Shown here piece by piece: positions 16,672 to 24,134 of a stretch of 39,932 nucleotides of DNA. Within the stretch, counting starts at the first letter, position 1, and each line of letters begins with the position of its first letter. The notes beneath the pieces are model-generated. The model saw nothing but the letters and a program-made list of their open reading frames with translations. It ran no database searches and had not been told where the DNA came from. The translations under genes were made by a program, and so were the position numbers. Source of the stretch: Hellea sp. (GTDB lineage Bacteria; Pseudomonadota; Alphaproteobacteria; Caulobacterales; Maricaulaceae); assembly GCA_028224375.1 (NCBI GenBank), contig JAOIVW010000024.1:1-39932 (forward strand). Reading direction: 5' to 3'.

Positions 16672-16812
16672 ATGAGTCGCGCCCCGAAAAAGCCGCCACT
16701 GGCGCTAGATATGGATTTCAGTGAGGCATTGAAACGATTCGCTAAAGTTGATCCAAATGAGTTGCCCAGAAAAAAGAAAGCTAAACCTAAAGTCCGAAAG
16801 TCTTCGGGTTAA
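16672..16812 (+). CDS. Possible 46-residue basic protein
   Basis: ATG 16672 opens a 46-codon frame, too short for most gene callers. It encodes SRAPKKPPLALDMDFSEALK and a tail of Lys/Arg (RKKKAKPKVRK). Its start overlaps by ATGA the stop of an upstream frame whose end reads NNLLKYVEGRLTYEELTA and which has only a GTG start at 16616. The amphipathic FSEALKRF helix followed by a basic tail looks protein-like. Its 3' end overlaps the convergent NYN gene by 26 bases. It could be real or a decayed gene end. Confidence 0.4.
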   Translation: MSRAPKKPPLALDMDFSEALKRFAKVDPNELPRKKKAKPKVRKSSG

Positions 16813-17467
16813 ATTTAGGGCGCTTTTTTGGGTGAACCCATTCTTTCGGTGGGTCATACCTTTCTGGACGCCTAACCATAGCTCCCGATGGCGTAGGAAC
16901 AATATTGTCCATTATGCATCTCTCAATTAAGTCTTTTTTCATTGTGAAAGAAAAGTCTGCGTAAGCAACACATTTGGTCGGTGGATTCCTAGATGGTGGC
17001 GCTACGCAAATAAGTTTTTTCTTTGGGTGCCTTTCCTTAAAAACCCTAGCTGTCGCCGCTTGGTCTGAATCTGCGCTTATAAGATATGCGGCGTCATATA
17101 AATCATCCTCTGCATCCATTAGCAAAGATAGTGCAACATTTATGTCAGACTGTTTTTCCGAGTATTTGCCTGCCGTGTCATCCCAGACGTGGTGACCCTT
17201 AATGACGGTAACACCTTGGCCTGCCTGAGCGGTGTTGAATGTATTATGTCTGGCTCTCTTATCATCAGGTTCGCGTGGGACTGCTGTGCAAAAGACTACT
17301 TTTTGCAATTCGCAGCCTCCTTTTTCAGAAAGCAATTCTGAAATCTCCCAAAGACTGCTCCACTTCATAAAATCTTCACCCATTTCGTGGATAGGATAGT
17401 ATAAGTTGAAACCGTCGATGTAGACGGATGCACGTAATTTATCAGTTTTGGGTTGAACTTCGGTCAA
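16787..17467 (-). CDS. NYN domain protein (LabA/DUF88-like, PIN-fold nuclease candidate)
   Basis: 226 residues. The NYN domain is shown by ASVYIDGFNLYY (Asp18 and Asn21), EKQSDINVALSLLMDA in the middle, and AYLISADSDQAATARVF, which supply the acidic cluster of a PIN-like metal-dependent ribonuclease. A C-terminal basic extension (residues about 195-226) is rich in Pro, Arg and Lys. Start is TTG 17467, weakly supported: AGGA lies 16 bases upstream, which is too far. No in-frame ATG exists nearby. It may be co-transcribed with the winged-helix gene upstream, but 248 bases of structured leader lie between. Context suggests an accessory locus. RNA target and role are unknown. Confidence 0.82.
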   Translation of the reverse strand: MTEVQPKTDKLRASVYIDGFNLYYPIHEMGEDFMKWSSLWEISELLSEKGGCELQKVVFCTAVPREPDDKRARHNTFNTAQAGQGVTVIKGHHVWDDTAGKYSEKQSDINVALSLLMDAEDDLYDAAYLISADSDQAATARVFKERHPKKKLICVAPPSRNPPTKCVAYADFSFTMKKDLIERCIMDNIVPTPSGAMVRRPERYDPPKEWVHPKKRPKFNPKTFGL

Positions 17468-17517
17468 AATATTACTACGTAGTCCTTATCAACGCTGTGT
17501 TGTTCTCAATGCGGCAC

Positions 17518-17549
17518 CCCCGGCACTTAGGTGACCGGGGTTTATTTTT
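17518..17549 (+). terminator. Orphan + strand terminator hairpin
   Basis: CCCCGG (17518-17523) pairs with CCGGGG (17535-17540), extended by CAC/GTG around the loop TTAG with one bulged A, then TTTATTTTT. It looks like a rho-independent terminator for a + strand transcript, yet the genes on both sides are on the - strand. A short antisense RNA across the 5' end of the NYN gene is one explanation; on the - strand the same hairpin would lie in the NYN leader. Confidence 0.5.
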
Positions 17550-17631
17550 GCGGTATAGACGGACTCTAGCCTTTATGTTACAGGAATATAAGGACGCCCC
17601 TAAAGGACGTCCTCGGAGTTATATTTGGTTA

Positions 17632-17700
17632 TCAAATAAGCTTCGGTTTAAGCCCGTTAAGGCCCGCACCGAAGCAAGCGTTCAAGTTTAGTAGCTGCAT
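17632..17700 (-). CDS. 22-codon small ORF in the NYN leader
   Basis: ATG 17700 is preceded by AAGGAG with a spacing of eight, one of the better ribosome binding sites in the window. It begins 15 bases after the stop of the winged-helix gene. It encodes MQLLNLNACFGAGLNGLKPK then Leu-Ile and stop at 17632. The coding bases contain a perfect 8-base inverted repeat (GCTTCGGT/ACCGAAGC), so translation and folding would interfere. It could be a leader peptide controlling the NYN gene or a small protein. There is no family match known to me. Confidence 0.4.
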   Translation of the reverse strand: MQLLNLNACFGAGLNGLKPKLI

Positions 17701-17715
17701 CGTTTTTACTCCTTT

Positions 17716-18531
17716 CTATCTAGCCGTTGCATCGGCAGGTTCATTTAAGGGCAATTCGCCCTCCCTAGACGGCGACATTGGTAGTGTCGCCGTTTTTGGC
17801 TCTAATTGATATTTGCTGTGCCAGTAAGTTCCGTTTGAGGAATCCCTAGATATGTGGCCTGCGTCATTTAGTTTTTTCAAGACGTTATATAGTGTGCCTA
17901 TATTTGGCAGGCCTAAATTATCGCATATTTCTTTAGCGGTTAACTGAAGGGGATGACTTCCAAGCGACTCCAAAACTATGTCAGGAATTGTTTTGTTGCT
18001 TCCTCGCCTTAAAGATGGCTCTAATTCAGAGCGAACACCGCGCTCAACTTCATCTTGGTATTTCTTAAAGGCATCAGGTGTAAATGCATAACTATTATAC
18101 CTAATGATATCGCCGTTAATGTTAGCTCTACGCATTGCCCCATAGAATCCCTTTTCACTTAAGGCTAACTGCGGCCCCATTGGCCCTGCCGCCAGTATGT
18201 CTCGAATTTCTCCGTAGCTGATGTATCCATGCTTCTGCACGATGGATATAATTTCTGACCCCCAAGTCGGCGCGCCTTTTTTTGGACGGCCACGCCGCTT
18301 TATTTTCTTCATAATGTAGCGGGTCTCAATATCTGGTAGGGGAAACCCAGAATCTAAAAGAACCTTTTTCACAGCCTCTATCTTAGTTCGCAGGTCTTTG
18401 GCACGCGCAGTAGCCTCTACAGCCTCTTGCTCAGCGGCATGGGCTTGCTTGACCATTTTTATATAATGGTCAGTCATAGACGCAGGAGGCTTGTCAGCCC
18501 CCGAATCACCGTTATGTGGGTTGTCATTCAT
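17716..18531 (-). CDS. Putative DNA-binding protein with AT-hook and winged-helix region
   Basis: 271 residues. N-terminal helix (about 22-60) likely forms a coiled coil (QAHAAEQEAVEATARAKDLR). Next is a basic GRP core, KKIKRRGRPKKGAP (75-88), the signature of an AT-hook that binds the minor groove. A central domain follows, then a C-terminal winged-helix segment, LTAKEICDNLGLPNIGTLYN to AGHISRDSSNGTYW (about 202-240), of the kind in MarR-like regulators. I do not recognise the whole protein. ATG 18531 has GGAGG almost abutting it, so the exact start is uncertain. It lies upstream of the small ORF and NYN gene and may control them. Confidence 0.55.
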   Translation of the reverse strand: MNDNPHNGDSGADKPPASMTDHYIKMVKQAHAAEQEAVEATARAKDLRTKIEAVKKVLLDSGFPLPDIETRYIMKKIKRRGRPKKGAPTWGSEIISIVQKHGYISYGEIRDILAAGPMGPQLALSEKGFYGAMRRANINGDIIRYNSYAFTPDAFKKYQDEVERGVRSELEPSLRRGSNKTIPDIVLESLGSHPLQLTAKEICDNLGLPNIGTLYNVLKKLNDAGHISRDSSNGTYWHSKYQLEPKTATLPMSPSREGELPLNEPADATAR

Positions 18532-18734
18532 ACCTCCATTTAGGTTATCATTTTTGAATCTTCAAGCTTTAAATGGAGGATTAATGTGAGTAAGAACAAT
18601 GAATGAACACAATTTGGGTCACACATGTATATAATGCCCAGTATTTTTTACAATTTCCTCGCCCTAAGCCCACTCTCGCGATACCGCCCTCACGACAGTG
18701 TGATGCGTAATCGCCCTCATTACCCACATTTCAC

Positions 18735-18759
18735 GGAACGAAAGGCTCGGCGGGGGGTT
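18735..18759 (+). promoter_or_regulatory. EcfG-type promoter candidate before the response regulator
   Basis: GGAAC (18735-18739), 16 bases, then GGTT (18756-18759). The alphaproteobacterial general stress sigma factor EcfG recognises GGAAC-N16/17-CGTT, so one base of seven or nine scored positions differs. The predicted start is about 20 bases before the ATG at 18783, with AGGAG between. Confidence 0.45.
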
Positions 18760-18782
18760 GCATTCATACACAGGAGTTCACG

Positions 18783-19130
18783 ATGCCTAAATGCTTGCTT
18801 GTAGAACACGACCCCTTAATCGCGACTGACCTTTATATGATGCTTGATGATAATGGGTATCAGGTGGATGGTCCGCATGGCGATATAAAGGCTGTGCTTT
18901 CGCATATTGACGGCGCCACTTATGAAATCGCGGCGCTTGATGTCAATATTATGGGCGAGAGTATTGGGCCTGTGGCGTCCGAGTTGGCGCGTAAAGATGT
19001 GCCTATTGTTTATATCTCCGGCACCGATCCTGAGGATCCAATATTCTCTGACCTTCCGAAAGGTGATCTTCTGCCTAAGCCGTTTAATGAGAGCGACTTA
19101 ATCACGTTGATGGACAAAAACCTCGCTTAG
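18783..19130 (+). CDS. Single-domain response regulator
   Basis: 115 residues, one receiver domain without an output domain. The phosphoacceptor is Asp53 in AALDVNIMGES, the switch Ser is Ser79 in VYISGTD, and the conserved Lys is Lys99 in LPKPF. In the acidic pocket, where most receivers read Glu-Asp or Asp-Asp, this one reads Glu8-His9, so Mg2+ binding may differ. Proteins of this type act as phosphate sinks or protein-binding switches in alphaproteobacterial stress phosphorelays. The candidate EcfG promoter upstream fits that. No histidine kinase is adjacent. Start ATG 18783 follows CAGGAG. Confidence 0.88.
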   Translation: MPKCLLVEHDPLIATDLYMMLDDNGYQVDGPHGDIKAVLSHIDGATYEIAALDVNIMGESIGPVASELARKDVPIVYISGTDPEDPIFSDLPKGDLLPKPFNESDLITLMDKNLA

Positions 19131-19188
19131 CAAACAGCCCGGTTGGGATATTTATCATTTGATTTGAATGTTTGGTCTTTGGCGCGAG

Positions 19189-20565
19189 CTAATGCACGCC
19201 AAAGGCTAGCATGGCGTTGGAGACTTTATCAAAGGCGGCCAAATTCGCGCCTTTAACATAATCAATCTGATTATCATCACTGCCAAATAACTTACATTTT
19301 TCATGGATGGATTTCATGATGGAGAGAAGTTGCTCATCAAGCGTGTCAAAATCACCTTTTTCAAAGGCCGCATTCTGGCTCATCTCCAAGCCCGATAAGG
19401 CCACGCCGCCTGCATTAGAGGCTTTGCCAGGCGCGTAGAGCACCTCGGATTCGCGCAGTAATTTTTGCGCCTTTTCTGTGCAGGGCATATTGGCGCCCTC
19501 CGCGAGGAGCTTGACTTTGTTTTTAATTAACTGCTTGGCATCAGCCTCTTCCAGCTCGTTTTGCGTCGCGCAGGGCAGGGCGATGTCGGCTTTATAGCTC
19601 CACGGTTTTTTAGTTTTAGAAAACACGCCGCCTTGCTTATCCTTGAAGGCTTCAAGGCTTGCGCCGTCTTTGGCCTTTAGTTTTTTGATCTGTTTAATGT
19701 GGCCTTCCGTCAAGCCGTCTTTGAAATAGAGCGTGCCGGTGCTGTCCGAGAGTGTCACCACTTTGGCGTCGAGCTGTATGGCGCGCTCGGCCGCATGAAG
19801 CGCGACATTGCCTGAGCCTGAAATCAAAACCGTTTTATCTTTAATAGCGTCCAAATGAGCATCGAGCATTTCGCGCACAAAATAGATGAGGCCATAACCC
19901 GTCGCTTCGACCCGTACAGGCGCGCCGCCATAGGACAGGCCCTTGCCCGTCATCGCGCCGGAAAACGTATTGGTGAGCTGTTTATACTTGCCGTAAAGAT
20001 AGCCAATTTCGCGCGAGCCAACATTAATATCACCTGCCGGGACATCCGTCTGAGGGCCAATATGGCGAAAGAGCTCGGTCATAAAGGCTTGGCAAAAGCG
20101 CATAATCTCGCGGTCAGAGCGTCCGGACGGATCAAAATCAGAACCGCCTTTACCGCCGCCCATGGGCAAGCCCGTCAGCGCGTTTTTAAAGGTCTGCTCA
20201 AAGGCCAGAAATTTCAGAATAGAAAGATTGACGCTGGGGTGAAAGCGCAGCCCGCCCTTATAAGGGCCAATGGCGCCGCAATGCTGAACGCGCCAGCCGC
20301 GGTTGATTTGTATCTCGCCCTTATCCGTTTCCCAGCAAACCCGAAAGGAGACGACACGGTCCGGCTCCGTCAGCCGTTCAAAGATGCGTTGGTTGCGGAT
20401 GGCTTTGTCTTTGCACGCCTTTGTTTCCACGACATCTGCGACTTCTCTGACGGCGGTTAGAAATTCGGGTTGGTTCGGGTTGCGGCATTCGACACGCGCG
20501 AGCATGTCTTCCCACTCTTGGGCAATTTTAGATTTTGTAGTTTTGGATTTTGTAGTTTTAGACAT
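19189..20565 (-). CDS. gdhA: Glutamate dehydrogenase (NADP-type)
   Basis: Interconverts glutamate and 2-oxoglutarate plus ammonia in the cytoplasm. At 458 residues it is close to E. coli GdhA (447). Visible: GPYKGGLRFHPSVNLSILKF (about 101-120), the catalytic LPMGGGKGGSDFDP, DVPAGDINVG, a dinucleotide-binding LISGSGNVALHAAE, LAEGANMPCTEKA, and APGKASNAGGVALSGLEMSQ. The N-terminus has a tandem repeat encoding SKTTKSKTTKSK, a 15-base unit twice. Start ATG 20565 follows GAGGAG. It lies 65 bases after the malic enzyme stop, same strand. A weak GGAAC-N16-AGTT match lies just upstream (20587-20611). Confidence 0.94.
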   Translation of the reverse strand: MSKTTKSKTTKSKIAQEWEDMLARVECRNPNQPEFLTAVREVADVVETKACKDKAIRNQRIFERLTEPDRVVSFRVCWETDKGEIQINRGWRVQHCGAIGPYKGGLRFHPSVNLSILKFLAFEQTFKNALTGLPMGGGKGGSDFDPSGRSDREIMRFCQAFMTELFRHIGPQTDVPAGDINVGSREIGYLYGKYKQLTNTFSGAMTGKGLSYGGAPVRVEATGYGLIYFVREMLDAHLDAIKDKTVLISGSGNVALHAAERAIQLDAKVVTLSDSTGTLYFKDGLTEGHIKQIKKLKAKDGASLEAFKDKQGGVFSKTKKPWSYKADIALPCATQNELEEADAKQLIKNKVKLLAEGANMPCTEKAQKLLRESEVLYAPGKASNAGGVALSGLEMSQNAAFEKGDFDTLDEQLLSIMKSIHEKCKLFGSDDNQIDYVKGANLAAFDKVSNAMLAFGVH

Positions 20566-20630
20566 ATCGTCTCCTCTGAAACCAATAACTCCTGCTTAGG
20601 GTCAAGGTTCCAAAAGAGAGAGGCGGGCCG

Positions 20631-22250
20631 CTAATAAACCGGGTCGTACATTTGGTCTTTAATAAAGGCGCGAAGGTCTTTGGGCTTGTCTATATCTGCC
20701 AATCCTTCTTCGAAGGCTTTTTCTGCAACGCCAACCGCAATGTTCAAAGACACGTCCCGAATTAAGGCCAGCGGCGGATAAAGCGTTGCGGTTTCAAGTA
20801 AATCCTCAGACACCATTTCGGCCAAGACCTGCGCCGCCACCAAGAACATATCATCGCTAATCGTCGTCGCTTGGCAGGCCACCGCGCCTAACCCAATACC
20901 CGGGAAGATATAGGCATTATTGCCTTGGCCAGGACGAAGCGTTTTGCCGTCATGCTCAACAGGGTCAAAGGGACTTCCGCTGGTGAAAATAGCTTTGCCG
21001 CCGCTCCATTCATAGCAATCTTCCGCCGTACATTCCGCGCGTGAGGTCGGATTAGACAGGGCGAAAATAGCCGGACGCTCATTGATGTCCGACATGGTTT
21101 TGATGACCTCTTGGGTGAAAGTCCCGGGCGCGCCTGTGGCTCCAATTAGGATATGGGGCTTAATGTCTTTAATGGCCTCAACAAATCCCATCGGCTCATG
21201 TTCATGGGCGTAGGGCAGATTGTGGTCCATCAAGTCTGTGCGGCTTTTGACGAGCAGACCCTCAATATCAACATACCAAAGTCTTTGCCGTGCCTCATCC
21301 TCGCTTAAGCCTTCTTTTTGCAGGGCGATGGTGAGCAAATCGCCAATCCCTGTCGCAGCGGAACCAGCCCCTAGAAACATTATCCGCAGGTCTTTAAAAT
21401 CATTATCGGTAATACGCGTTGACGCTAAAACCCCCGCTAGGGTGACCGCCGCCGTGCCTTGAATATCATCATTAAAACACAGCACTTTATCACGATATTC
21501 ATTCATCAGCGCATAGGCTTTTGGCGTCAGGAAATCTTCGAACTGTATCAACGCCTTCGGATATCTGGTCTGCACCGCCTGAACAAATTCGTCCATCAAT
21601 TCAAAATAGGCGTCACCATTTAGGCGCTCGCCATGATGGCCGAGATAAAGCGGGTCTTCTGATAACTCGGTATTATTCGTCCCGACATCGAACATGACGG
21701 GCAAGCAATGCTCGGGACGGATACCTGCGCAGGCGACGTAAAGCGCCAGCTTACCGATGGGAATACCCATGCCGTTTGTGCCCAAATCTCCAAGACCCAA
21801 AATACGTTCACCATCCGTAATAACAATCATGCGCACATCCTCATGCGGCCAATTGCCAAGATTTTTTTCGATGTCGCCTTTATCGTCGCGCGTGATGTAA
21901 AATCCTTTGGGCTGGCGGAAGATGTGAGCAAATTCTTTGCAAGCCTGTCCCACCGTCGGGGTGTAAACAAGCGGCATAATCTCATCGATGTTTTCAATAA
22001 CCGTGCGGTAGAAAAGACGCTCATTGCGGTCTTGCAGCGCGTTTAAGAAGATATAGCGCTCAATATCATTCCCTTTGCGGCGCATATTCGCCAGAACGCG
22101 CTCTATCTGCAAATCTTGAGTGCCGATAGTGTGGGGGACGAGACCGCGAAGGCCCAGCTCTTCGCGTTCTTCGGGCGTGAAAGCCGTCCCTTTATTCGTG
22201 TGTCCATTATTAAGGATTTCATAGCCGATAGTGTGTTTATGTGGTGTCAT
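20631..22250 (-). CDS. maeA: Malic enzyme, NAD-type long form
   Basis: Oxidative decarboxylation of malate to pyruvate. At 539 residues it matches the SfcA/MaeA-type enzyme and not the longer MaeB fusion with a phosphotransacetylase domain. Motifs: LVYTPTVGQACKEFAHIFR (about 94-112), VITDGERILGLGDLGTNGMG, CFNDDIQGTAAVTLAGVLA, the nucleotide-binding FLGAGSAATGIGDLL, and FALSNPTSRAECTAEDCYEW. Start ATG 22250. It precedes gdhA on the same strand and together they could balance pyruvate/2-oxoglutarate nitrogen and carbon flow. NAD rather than NADP preference is inferred from family, not shown. Confidence 0.92.
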   Translation of the reverse strand: MTPHKHTIGYEILNNGHTNKGTAFTPEEREELGLRGLVPHTIGTQDLQIERVLANMRRKGNDIERYIFLNALQDRNERLFYRTVIENIDEIMPLVYTPTVGQACKEFAHIFRQPKGFYITRDDKGDIEKNLGNWPHEDVRMIVITDGERILGLGDLGTNGMGIPIGKLALYVACAGIRPEHCLPVMFDVGTNNTELSEDPLYLGHHGERLNGDAYFELMDEFVQAVQTRYPKALIQFEDFLTPKAYALMNEYRDKVLCFNDDIQGTAAVTLAGVLASTRITDNDFKDLRIMFLGAGSAATGIGDLLTIALQKEGLSEDEARQRLWYVDIEGLLVKSRTDLMDHNLPYAHEHEPMGFVEAIKDIKPHILIGATGAPGTFTQEVIKTMSDINERPAIFALSNPTSRAECTAEDCYEWSGGKAIFTSGSPFDPVEHDGKTLRPGQGNNAYIFPGIGLGAVACQATTISDDMFLVAAQVLAEMVSEDLLETATLYPPLALIRDVSLNIAVGVAEKAFEEGLADIDKPKDLRAFIKDQMYDPVY

Positions 22251-22393
22251 TGTGGTCTCATTCTTAGCTCATCTTAGGCGCGATACGGCGAAATCTCAAA
22301 CACATCACTCAACGCTTAATCACTTATGGGTGAGGCTTGGGGTGTTGGCAATGGCTGCATGAGCTTAGTTTTGACATAGCTGTCATGACGCGA

Positions 22394-22408
22394 GGGTGCT
22401 AGGCACCC
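22394..22408 (+). promoter_or_regulatory. Start-proximal hairpin of the RF-like gene
   Basis: GGGTGC-TAG-GCACCC forms a compact stem ending four bases before ATG 22413. It hides both purine-rich stretches that could serve as ribosome binding site, so translation could be controlled by this fold. Confidence 0.35.
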
Positions 22409-22412
22409 CGTT

Positions 22413-22910
22413 ATGGCTAATCGTGATGACTTTCTTGAAATGGATGATGAAGCCTTGCTGCGCCAGTGCCGCGAGGAGTGCTTTCGCGCGTCTGGTCCCG
22501 GCGGGCAGCACCGCAATAAAACGGATTCTGCGGTTCGGCTTTCAGTTTTGGACGGCGATGTTGTGGCCATATGCGCAGACCATCGTTCGCAGCATCGTAA
22601 CCGTGCTGAAGCCTTACGGCGTTTGCGCTCAGTTCTAGCGATAGAGCTGAGAGTACCGATAGAACCTGGCCCTTCGCAGCAATGGGACGGGGCTTGGAAG
22701 CTCGGTAAGAAAGATCGCCGTTATGCCCTTTTTACGGCGCATCTGCTTGATGTGTTGGCTCATCATAATTGGGCGGTGGGACTGTCCGCAGACGCGCTGG
22801 GCACATCAACAGGAAAGCTCGTTAAAGCGCTGAGCCACGACCCGCATCTATGGAACGCGGTGAACAAGGAGCGGGCCAAACTCGGCCTTGTGAACCTGAG
22901 GCAGCCCTAA
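22413..22910 (+). CDS. Release factor-like GGQ-domain protein
   Basis: 165 residues. The RF-1 domain core reads [20 protein letters not shown] (24-43), with the GGQ (30-32) that triggers peptidyl-tRNA hydrolysis. Domains that read stop codons in RF1/RF2 are absent. The later part, [20 protein letters not shown], is helical and differs from the Lys/Arg-rich tail of ArfB, so I call it a peptide chain release factor-like protein. It may act in ribosome rescue, as inference. It is transcribed alone, divergent from malic enzyme, with a small hairpin masking the ribosome binding site. Confidence 0.85.
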   Translation: MANRDDFLEMDDEALLRQCREECFRASGPGGQHRNKTDSAVRLSVLDGDVVAICADHRSQHRNRAEALRRLRSVLAIELRVPIEPGPSQQWDGAWKLGKKDRRYALFTAHLLDVLAHHNWAVGLSADALGTSTGKLVKALSHDPHLWNAVNKERAKLGLVNLRQP

Positions 22911-22998
22911 GCGTTAGACTCAAGATGCTGGCAACGGAAGGGGATAGCGATTAGGGTCAGTTTAATCGTATGAAGTTTATAGTTTTTGGACACCGTAA

Positions 22999-24132
22999 AT
23001 GAAAGCCCACGCCTGCATCCCGCTGAAAGACTATAAGTCGCCGTCTCTTCCGGCCCAGCGCGCCGCGAGCCTCTGGGCGGCGAAGTTTCTGTCGCGTGTG
23101 AGCACAGGCTCTGAGTTAATCGCGCCTAATGAGCTGGATGACATAGAGGCCAGCCATCTTGACGCTCTGGCGGCCCCGCCTGCATGTAAGCCCGCGCTTG
23201 AAGCGCTTGAGACCGAAACCTCTGACTGGTTAGAAAATCCACACCGCTCACCTAGAGTCAAAGTCTTTGTCATGCCGCCCTGTGATGATAATGACGTGAT
23301 TGAAGCCTGGGCCAACGCTCACGATTTTTCATGTCTTAAACCGCCAAAGCTCAGCGACATCGCGGCGGGTATAAAGGCTGTTTCATTGCCAAAAACGGAT
23401 CAGGTCTGCGTTATCCCCCGCCTGGAAGATTGGATGATCAGAACCTATAAAGGTCTTCATATGATGCGGGCGCTTTTAAAAGCGATTAGTAATTCTGACG
23501 GCAGGTTCGTTATTGGCTGTAACGCCTATGCATGGGAGTTTTTGCGCAGGGCTGTCAGAGTGGATCACTATTTGCCCGAGCCAATTACCTTTGCGCCTTT
23601 TGAAGGGCCGGACCTGCGGGATTGGTTTGCGGAAATTTCTGATGCGCCGCAATCAGAGACATACACATTTAAGGATCAGAAGTCGGGCGAGGATATTCTT
23701 GATGAGCAGAGCGAGCGCGGAGAGGCTTATTTCAAAACTCTGGCTGCGACCAGCCACGGTATTCCTTGGGTGGCTTGGAGTCTCTGGCGGGGTAGCCTTC
23801 TCACCAAACCGCCTACAGAAAAAGATGATGACAAAGAGCTTGTGGACAATCTGCACACGCTTTGGGTCTCGTCCTTACAAGAGTTATCATTGCCAGGCTC
23901 GGATAGTGACATGTCGCTTTTGGTCATACATTCGCTTCTCATACATAATGGTCTGGCGGAAAGCGTGCTGCCAGACGTCTTGCCTAACCTCGGCAATTTA
24001 TCGGTAATCCCGCTCTTGCTAGATGCAGGTATTCTTCACAGACAAGGCGGAAAACTAAAGTGCCGCCCCGAAGCTTATCCGGCCATACGCAAAGGCTTAT
24101 CCGCCTCCGGCTTTCCAATGGGAGTTTTGTAA
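22999..24132 (+). CDS. Unknown protein co-encoded with an MscS channel
   Basis: 377 residues, no signal peptide or membrane helix. I do not recognise it with confidence. A central region VCVIPRLEDWMIRTYKGLHM (about 135-154), then GRFVIGCNAYAWEFLRRAV and the LPEPITFAPFEGPDLRDWF segment, recalls the second half of an AAA-type ATPase core (Walker B and sensor areas). But there is no Walker A motif in the N-terminal half. The C-terminus looks like a winged-helix (residues about 340-377). It ends two bases before the MscS gene start, so the pair is one operon. It may regulate or assemble with the channel. Function open. Confidence 0.55.
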   Translation: MKAHACIPLKDYKSPSLPAQRAASLWAAKFLSRVSTGSELIAPNELDDIEASHLDALAAPPACKPALEALETETSDWLENPHRSPRVKVFVMPPCDDNDVIEAWANAHDFSCLKPPKLSDIAAGIKAVSLPKTDQVCVIPRLEDWMIRTYKGLHMMRALLKAISNSDGRFVIGCNAYAWEFLRRAVRVDHYLPEPITFAPFEGPDLRDWFAEISDAPQSETYTFKDQKSGEDILDEQSERGEAYFKTLAATSHGIPWVAWSLWRGSLLTKPPTEKDDDKELVDNLHTLWVSSLQELSLPGSDSDMSLLVIHSLLIHNGLAESVLPDVLPNLGNLSVIPLLLDAGILHRQGGKLKCRPEAYPAIRKGLSASGFPMGVL

Positions 24133-24134
24133 TC

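Noticed and set aside
20587..20611. EcfG-type promoter before gdhA (GGAAC-N16-AGTT)
   Set aside because: One mismatch in the -10 and very close to the start; gdhA is probably read from its own or the malic enzyme promoter. Kept only as a weak possibility.
24060..24134. Longer MscS frame beginning at 24060
   Set aside because: It overlaps the end of the upstream gene and places an unlikely basic extension before the first helix.
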